NCBI GenBank assembly: GCA_028701555.1
Contig: JAQVQN010000089.1
Coordinates: 1 to 8,225 of the forward strand
Origin: Kiritimatiellia bacterium
GTDB taxonomy: Bacteria; Verrucomicrobiota; Kiritimatiellia; RFP12; UBA1067
Direction: 5' to 3'
DNA length: 8,225 nt
Positions 5,810-8,225 of this stretch are shown here, one piece after another. Numbering within the stretch: the first letter of the stretch is position 1; each line of letters begins with the position of its first letter. The position numbers were made by a program, and so were the translations under genes. The notes below the pieces were generated by a model. That model ran no database searches and had not been told where the DNA came from. It saw only the letters and a program-made list of their open reading frames with translations.

Positions 5810-6505
5810 TCACGGTTCGCGCGGGCCTTTGCGCCGCAAACACTTGCTGTCTTCGCATAACTCGCAGTTGTACTCCCTGCGGACAACCTGCGGCCCCATG
5901 CCGATGATCCCGCTCACGGACTTGAGCGGATACATCAGGGAACTTTCAGACAGGGTTATGCCGCAGAACTGATCCGGCAGCAGCGCGAACAGCTTTTTCT
6001 GCTCGCGCACATGCCACCCGCAGTAACCCGGACTGAAGCGGTTGGTGATGCCCATCCCGTCGCCTTGCGCCTCCGCTCTTATCAGCGCCTCGATCTTGTC
6101 AGCGGCGCACTCGGCTATCTCCGAACCCACTGCGTCCAGCATGAACTGGTTGAAGACGTCCCCGGACTCCGACGCCTCCCTGATCAGCTCCTGCATCGCC
6201 TCGCCGGCAGTGACCGCGAAAACCGCAATCTTTCCAACGCCCTCCAGATATTTCCCGATCACCTTGCCGGTTCTGAAATCCTGACCGCCGAAAGAGACTC
6301 CTGCCTGCTCCAAGACCGGCGGGTCTTCATACAGCACATATCCCGCCTGGGGCACGACACGCCGGCCCACCTCTTTAAGCAGACCCTCCAAGCTTTCCGC
6401 GATATGCTCAGGCGGATCCGACTTGTATCCCATGGATCGGAATATGCCTTCCGCTGAAACCGGCAGTTCCCCGCATGACATGCTTATGATTACCGACGAG
6501 CGCAT
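5810..6505 (-). CDS. Stand-alone B12-dependent methionine synthase activation-domain protein
   Basis: The protein resembles the C-terminal reactivation domain of MetH, which binds S-adenosylmethionine and remethylates oxidised cobalamin by reductive methylation. It has 231 residues and contains only this domain. RFSPGYCGWHVREQKKLF (156-173) is the SAM-binding signature, and GITLSESSLMYPLKSVSGIIGMG (182-204) follows, as in MetH. The C-terminal tail has three cysteines spaced CxxCxxxxC (214, 217, 222), which could hold a metal or Fe-S cluster. An excellent Shine-Dalgarno, AAAGGAGG (6520-6513), lies 7 nt before the ATG. A candidate promoter is TTGACT (6558-6553) and TATACT (6533-6528) with a 19-nt spacer. 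Such separate domains partner with short MetH or other corrinoid methyltransferases. None is encoded in the window, so the substrate corrinoid protein is unknown. Confidence 0.85.
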   Translation of the reverse strand: MRSSVIISMSCGELPVSAEGIFRSMGYKSDPPEHIAESLEGLLKEVGRRVVPQAGYVLYEDPPVLEQAGVSFGGQDFRTGKVIGKYLEGVGKIAVFAVTAGEAMQELIREASESGDVFNQFMLDAVGSEIAECAADKIEALIRAEAQGDGMGITNRFSPGYCGWHVREQKKLFALLPDQFCGITLSESSLMYPLKSVSGIIGMGPQVVRREYNCELCEDSKCLRRKGPREP

Positions 6506-6527
6506 TAAACAGCCTCCTTTGCGTCGC

Positions 6528-6558
6528 AGTATACACCACCCGCCCCGTCAAAAGTCAA
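6528..6558 (-). promoter_or_regulatory. Candidate promoter for the B12 activation-domain gene
   Basis: TTGACT (6558-6553) and TATACT (6533-6528) each match the consensus at five of six positions, but the spacer is 19 nt, longer than ideal. Initiation near 6521 would put the AAAGGAGG ribosome binding site at the very start of the mRNA. Confidence 0.45.
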
Positions 6559-6572
6559 TGCTGGTATGACGG

Positions 6573-6688
6573 CAGCAATAAGTGGTGCGAGTCCACTTTG
6601 CTGACTATTAACCTGTCCCGTTGTTCATTACTTGGGCAGTGGAGATCGATGAAGCGGGTGGTTTACGCTTAACCCACCTGCTTCATCG
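6573..6688. other. Hairpin-rich non-coding stretch upstream of hicBA
   Basis: Three inverted repeats follow each other. The first pairs CAGCAA..AGTGG (6573-6585, with a TA bulge) with CCACTTTGCTG (6593-6603). The second pairs CTGTCCC (6613-6619, one bulge) with GGGCAG (6634-6639). The third is a 15-bp stem, CGATGAAGCGGGTGG (6647-6661) with CCACCTGCTTCATCG (6674-6688), complete except for one G-T wobble, with a 12-nt loop. No convincing gene covers 6506-6802. It could be a structured RNA, a remnant of a mobile element or group II intron, or a regulatory region. The strand is not determined. Confidence 0.5.
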
Positions 6689-6786
6689 GCATTGAGTACG
6701 AAAGATGAGCGACCGCAATGTACCCACAGACTCTGCGTAAGCCTTTTGTTTGTCGAGAAAACCCATATGCGTTCCTCGCCAGATTC

Positions 6787-6795
6787 TGCTATCAT
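6787..6795 (+). promoter_or_regulatory. Extended -10 element before hicB
   Basis: TGC TATCAT (6787-6795) is a good extended -10 with no recognisable -35. It would start transcription near 6802, that is, at the hicB ATG, so the mRNA would be nearly leaderless. Confidence 0.4.
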
Positions 6796-6802
6796 TATAG
6801 AC

Positions 6803-7015
6803 ATGAACATGAGCTTTCAGGCTGTAATCGAACGGGACACGGCGACGGGTCTTTTGGTAGGATACGTTCCTGGGTTTCCAGGCGCTCACTCGCAAGGAGA
6901 AACCCTTGACGAGCTGCAGAGCAACCTGCGTGAAGTTATAGGCATGTTGCTTGAAGATGGCGAGCCCCTGCTCGAAGCGGAATTTGTCGGCACCCAAAAC
7001 CTGGCGTTCGCCTGA
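6803..7015 (+). CDS. hicB: HicB-family antitoxin
   Basis: HicB antitoxins bind and neutralise the HicA mRNA interferase. The 70-residue protein is the short form. It begins with FQAVIERDTATGLLVGYVPGFPGAHSQGETLDELQSNLREVIGMLLEDG, the typical partial RNase-H-like fold, and ends with EFVGTQNLAFA. No C-terminal helix-turn-helix or ribbon-helix-helix domain follows, so autoregulation through this protein alone is doubtful. The start at 6803 is chosen because homology begins there; Met at 6809 is an alternative. Neither has a Shine-Dalgarno. Longer upstream extensions to 6692 lack homology. It lies 16 nt before hicA, with antitoxin first. The pair is typical of mobile or accessory DNA. Confidence 0.88.
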   Translation: MNMSFQAVIERDTATGLLVGYVPGFPGAHSQGETLDELQSNLREVIGMLLEDGEPLLEAEFVGTQNLAFA

Positions 7016-7031
7016 ACGGAAAGGGTATTCA

Positions 7032-7241
7032 TTGAAAATCCTGAAACCGCAAGAGGTCTGTGCCAGGCTCGAACGGTTAGGGTTTGTTGCAGTCCGTCAG
7101 CGCGGTTCCCATATCCAGTATCGCCATCCTGACGGACGCGGCACGACTGTCCCCATGCATAAAGGACGCGATATCGCTCCCGTGCTATTGAGGCAGATTG
7201 CCAAAGACCTCGGCATAACCGCTAATGAGTTTTGCGGCTGA
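7032..7241 (+). CDS. hicA: HicA-family toxin (mRNA interferase)
   Basis: HicA is a small double-stranded-RNA-binding-like ribonuclease that cleaves mRNA and arrests growth. The 69-residue protein starts at TTG (7032), with AAGGG (7021-7025) 6 nt upstream. An ATG further upstream in frame (6951) would overlap hicB and add residues unlike the family. Visible are KILKPQEVCARLERLGF (2-18), the GSH motif with the catalytic His, and VPMHKGRDIAPVLLRQIAKDLGI near the end, all typical. hicA and the minus-strand gene at 7272 converge with 30 nt between their stops. A perfect palindrome GCTGATCAGC (7237-7246) covers the hicA stop. Confidence 0.88.
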   Translation: MKILKPQEVCARLERLGFVAVRQRGSHIQYRHPDGRGTTVPMHKGRDIAPVLLRQIAKDLGITANEFCG

Positions 7242-7271
7242 TCAGCGCCATCAGGCGGATGCACACAACTG

Positions 7272-7505
7272 TCACCGCATCAGGATCATTGTCCCCAAGA
7301 TCTTTTTCGTGTTGAGTTTCCCCGCCGCAGACCAATCGACCGTGTGCGTGCGCGTGTCCGCAGAACTATCCTCGGCCGCCGCGATTGCCGAGAGGCTGCG
7401 CGTATCCAGCGAGGCCTCCCCTGAAAGCGCCGTCGCCTCAGCCCCGGCTCCCGACGCCATCAGCGCCAGCGCCATCCCAAGCATCACTCCGTTTGTCTTT
7501 GTCAT
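7272..7505 (-). CDS. Small secreted protein with repeated DTR motifs, DGR-adjacent
   Basis: This 77-residue protein is not recognised with certainty. Residues 1-22 look like a signal peptide, MTKTN followed by a hydrophobic core and ASGAGA. The mature part contains SLDTRS (32-37) and SADTRT (48-53), two similar strands, and ends in KLNTKKILGTMILMR. AAAGGA lies about 9 nt before the ATG, which supports the start at 7505. A perfect TTGACA occurs upstream (7539-7534) without a clear -10. From memory, repeated SGxxxLDTR strands occur at the N-terminus of long secreted DGR-target-like proteins, so this could be a truncated or minimal relative of the target gene. That is inference. It lies about 70 nt beyond the stop of the reverse transcriptase frame, on the same strand. 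Confidence 0.55.
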   Translation of the reverse strand: MTKTNGVMLGMALALMASGAGAEATALSGEASLDTRSLSAIAAAEDSSADTRTHTVDWSAAGKLNTKKILGTMILMR

Positions 7506-7575
7506 CGTCTTGTTTCCTTTCGTTTCTTTGTTTTGTCAACCGGCTGAAAAGGCTCCGGCACGGCTTTTGCCCCGC

Positions 7576-8225
7576 CTATGCGGCAGGGTTACCGGCCGCC
7601 CGGAGCCGGGCGTGTCCGTCCCCGCCTGAGCGGGGCGCGGGCGGCGGCGGATGGGACCTTGCCTGTCCTGTTCGCAGGGTGCTAACGAGGCGGAAGCCTA
7701 TGTTGTTGTTCCGGTTCGACGGGTCGTTGTTGTTGCGATACGCCGAACGGCAGTTCGACGCGGTGTTGTTCCAGCTTCCGCCCCGTCTCACGCGGTTCGA
7801 ACCCGAATCCGCCCCTTCTCCGCCCGCCCAGTCCCCGTTGAACGACCTGCGTCCAACGGGAAGTTCTAAAGGTCTGAAGTGCGGAAGTCCTGAAGTTGGC
7901 GCCTGCCGTTCCGAAGCGGATAATTTTAGAACATCAGAACCCTCGAACTTTAAAACTTCTCTCAGAATCCCGCGGAACCCGTACCAGCGCACCCCGCCTT
8001 CGGCCGCCGCCGCGCATCGCGCCAACTGCGCGCCGTCGATCCCGCCCGCCAGCCACTGGCGTTCACGCGCCCTGAACTTCCGCCGCGTCCGCAGCAGCCG
8101 CGCCCGCTGGAAGCGCCACCCGCCGCGGAAAATCCGCAGCCCCAGAAACGCCAGCCCCTCGGAAACCGGCGCGACCACCGTCCGCTCGCCCTTGACCTCC
8201 AGCCCGCGCTCCCCCGCGACCCATC
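7576..8225 (-). CDS. DGR reverse transcriptase, C-terminal part (frame continues through the template repeat)
   Basis: The gene enters from the right edge, so its start and catalytic YxDD core are not in the window. What is seen is the C-terminal part: GLEVKGERTVVAP, then GLAFLGLRIF (about 8160-8130), a motif typical of the region after the palm in group-II-intron-like and DGR reverse transcriptases. A basic helical stretch rich in Arg and the end RGILREVLKF (to about 7945) follow. The frame then stays open through a repeat-rich spacer and the template repeat to a TAG at 7576-7578. The functional enzyme probably ends near 7945 in most relatives, and the last 123 or so codons may be read-through or non-coding. 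DGR reverse transcriptases copy the TR RNA with mutagenesis at adenines. The assignment leans heavily on the adjacent TR. Confidence 0.75.
   Translation of the reverse strand, partial: WVAGERGLEVKGERTVVAPVSEGLAFLGLRIFRGGWRFQRARLLRTRRKFRARERQWLAGGIDGAQLARCAAAAEGGVRWYGFRGILREVLKFEGSDVLKLSASERQAPTSGLPHFRPLELPVGRRSFNGDWAGGEGADSGSNRVRRGGSWNNTASNCRSAYRNNNDPSNRNNNIGFRLVSTLRTGQARSHPPPPAPRSGGDGHARLRAAGNPAA
7597..7635. other. Two GC-rich tetraloop hairpins downstream of the TR
   Basis: CCCCGC/GCGGGG (7620-7625 with 7630-7635) and CGCCCG/CGGGCG (7597-7602 with 7607-7612) are perfect 6-bp stems with 4-nt loops. They lie 37 to 75 nt beyond the TR on the minus strand. No T-run follows. They may be part of a terminator-like or DGR-associated structure. 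Confidence 0.45.
7672..7803 (-). repeat. DGR template repeat (TR), AAC-rich
   Basis: On the minus strand this stretch can be read as SNRVRRGGSWNN (7800-7765) and then AYRNNNDPSNRNNNIGFRLV. It contains eleven AAC codons in 32 positions (7797-7702). This is the expected form of a template in which adenines are the mutable bases, and the frame matches the C-terminal end of FGE-sulfatase/C-type-lectin-fold variable proteins (RGGSW...IGFRL). A variable repeat would show mixed residues in place of the Asn runs. The invariant tail IGFRLVSTLR (7701-7672) would correspond to the region that marks the end of the mutable part. Exact boundaries cannot be set without the variable repeat, which is not in the window. 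Confidence 0.82.
7857..7896. repeat. Five degenerate 8-bp tandem units between RT and TR
   Basis: On the minus strand the units read ACTTCAGG, ACTTCCGC, ACTTCAGA, CCTTTAGA and ACTTCCCG without gaps. They lie in the spacer between the end of the reverse transcriptase homology and the template repeat. Confidence 0.6.
7925..7956. repeat. Four degenerate 8-bp tandem units at the RT 3' end
   Basis: On the minus strand the units read GTTTTAAA, GTTCGAGG, GTTCTGAT and GTTCTAAA without gaps. They cover the last codons of the reverse transcriptase homology and the start of the spacer. This stretch is distinctly richer in A and T than its surroundings. Confidence 0.55.

Noticed and set aside
6647..6688. 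Integron attC site
   Set aside because: The loop contains GCTTAAC, which fits RYYYAAC, but there is no matching GTTRRRY at the other end and no cassette or integrase.
6692..6802. N-terminal extension of hicB from 6692
   Set aside because: HicB homology begins at 6803-6809 and the upstream residues match nothing in the family; a -10 element lies in this stretch.
6628..6997. Minus-strand frames across hicB (6628-6810 and 6683-6997)
   Set aside because: They have no motif or ribosome binding site and overlap a clear antitoxin gene on the other strand.
7672..7803. Variable repeat of a target gene rather than the template
   Set aside because: Almost every mutable position is AAC; a variable copy would show mixed residues. 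The stretch also follows the reverse transcriptase rather than a complete target domain.

Overview
The window looks like bacterial chromosome from a GC-rich organism. It carries housekeeping genes (chorismate pathway, tRNA thiolation, a tRNA), an accessory toxin-antitoxin pair, and the end of a diversity-generating retroelement (DGR). The template of that DGR has the sulfatase-modifying/C-type-lectin style of target reading frame, and next to it lies a small secreted protein with repeated DTR motifs. From memory this combination is common in the PVC superphylum (Kiritimatiellota, Lentisphaerota, Verrucomicrobiota), but this placement is a weak inference; no marker in the window fixes the phylum.

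Layout. At 1-170 (minus strand) is the N-terminus of a YicC-family protein that leaves the window on the left. A divergent control region (about 171-494) separates it from aroC (495-1664, plus). A 200-nt stretch without a single G follows, holding twenty 7-bp repeats, and leads into a fused shikimate kinase/3-dehydroquinate synthase gene (1857-3476). A tRNA-Arg(CCG) lies at 3532-3608. On the minus strand a coupled pair follows: an E1-like ThiF/MoeB enzyme (5632-4802) and mnmA (4805-3690), with a good promoter in front. Upstream of that pair is a minus-strand stand-alone B12-dependent methionine synthase activation-domain protein (6505-5810) with its own promoter-like site, strong ribosome binding site and terminator. 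Next come a hairpin-rich non-coding stretch (6573-6688) and a plus-strand hicBA toxin-antitoxin pair (6803-7241). The right end, all on the minus strand, holds the C-terminal part of a DGR reverse transcriptase entering from the right edge, an AAC-rich template repeat (TR) about 7672-7803, and a small secreted protein (7505-7272).

How the genes fit together. AroK-AroB and AroC supply steps of the shikimate pathway to chorismate. ThiF-like and MnmA share a 4-bp stop/start overlap. This MnmA lacks the cysteine that normally carries the persulfide in the second half of the active site, so a thiocarboxylate sulfur-carrier route fed by the E1-like partner is a testable idea. The DGR would copy its TR with adenine mutagenesis into a variable repeat of a target gene that is not inside this window, most likely beyond the right edge.

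Limits. The catalytic core of the reverse transcriptase, any accessory DGR protein and the variable repeat are not visible. Promoters and hairpins were found by eye.
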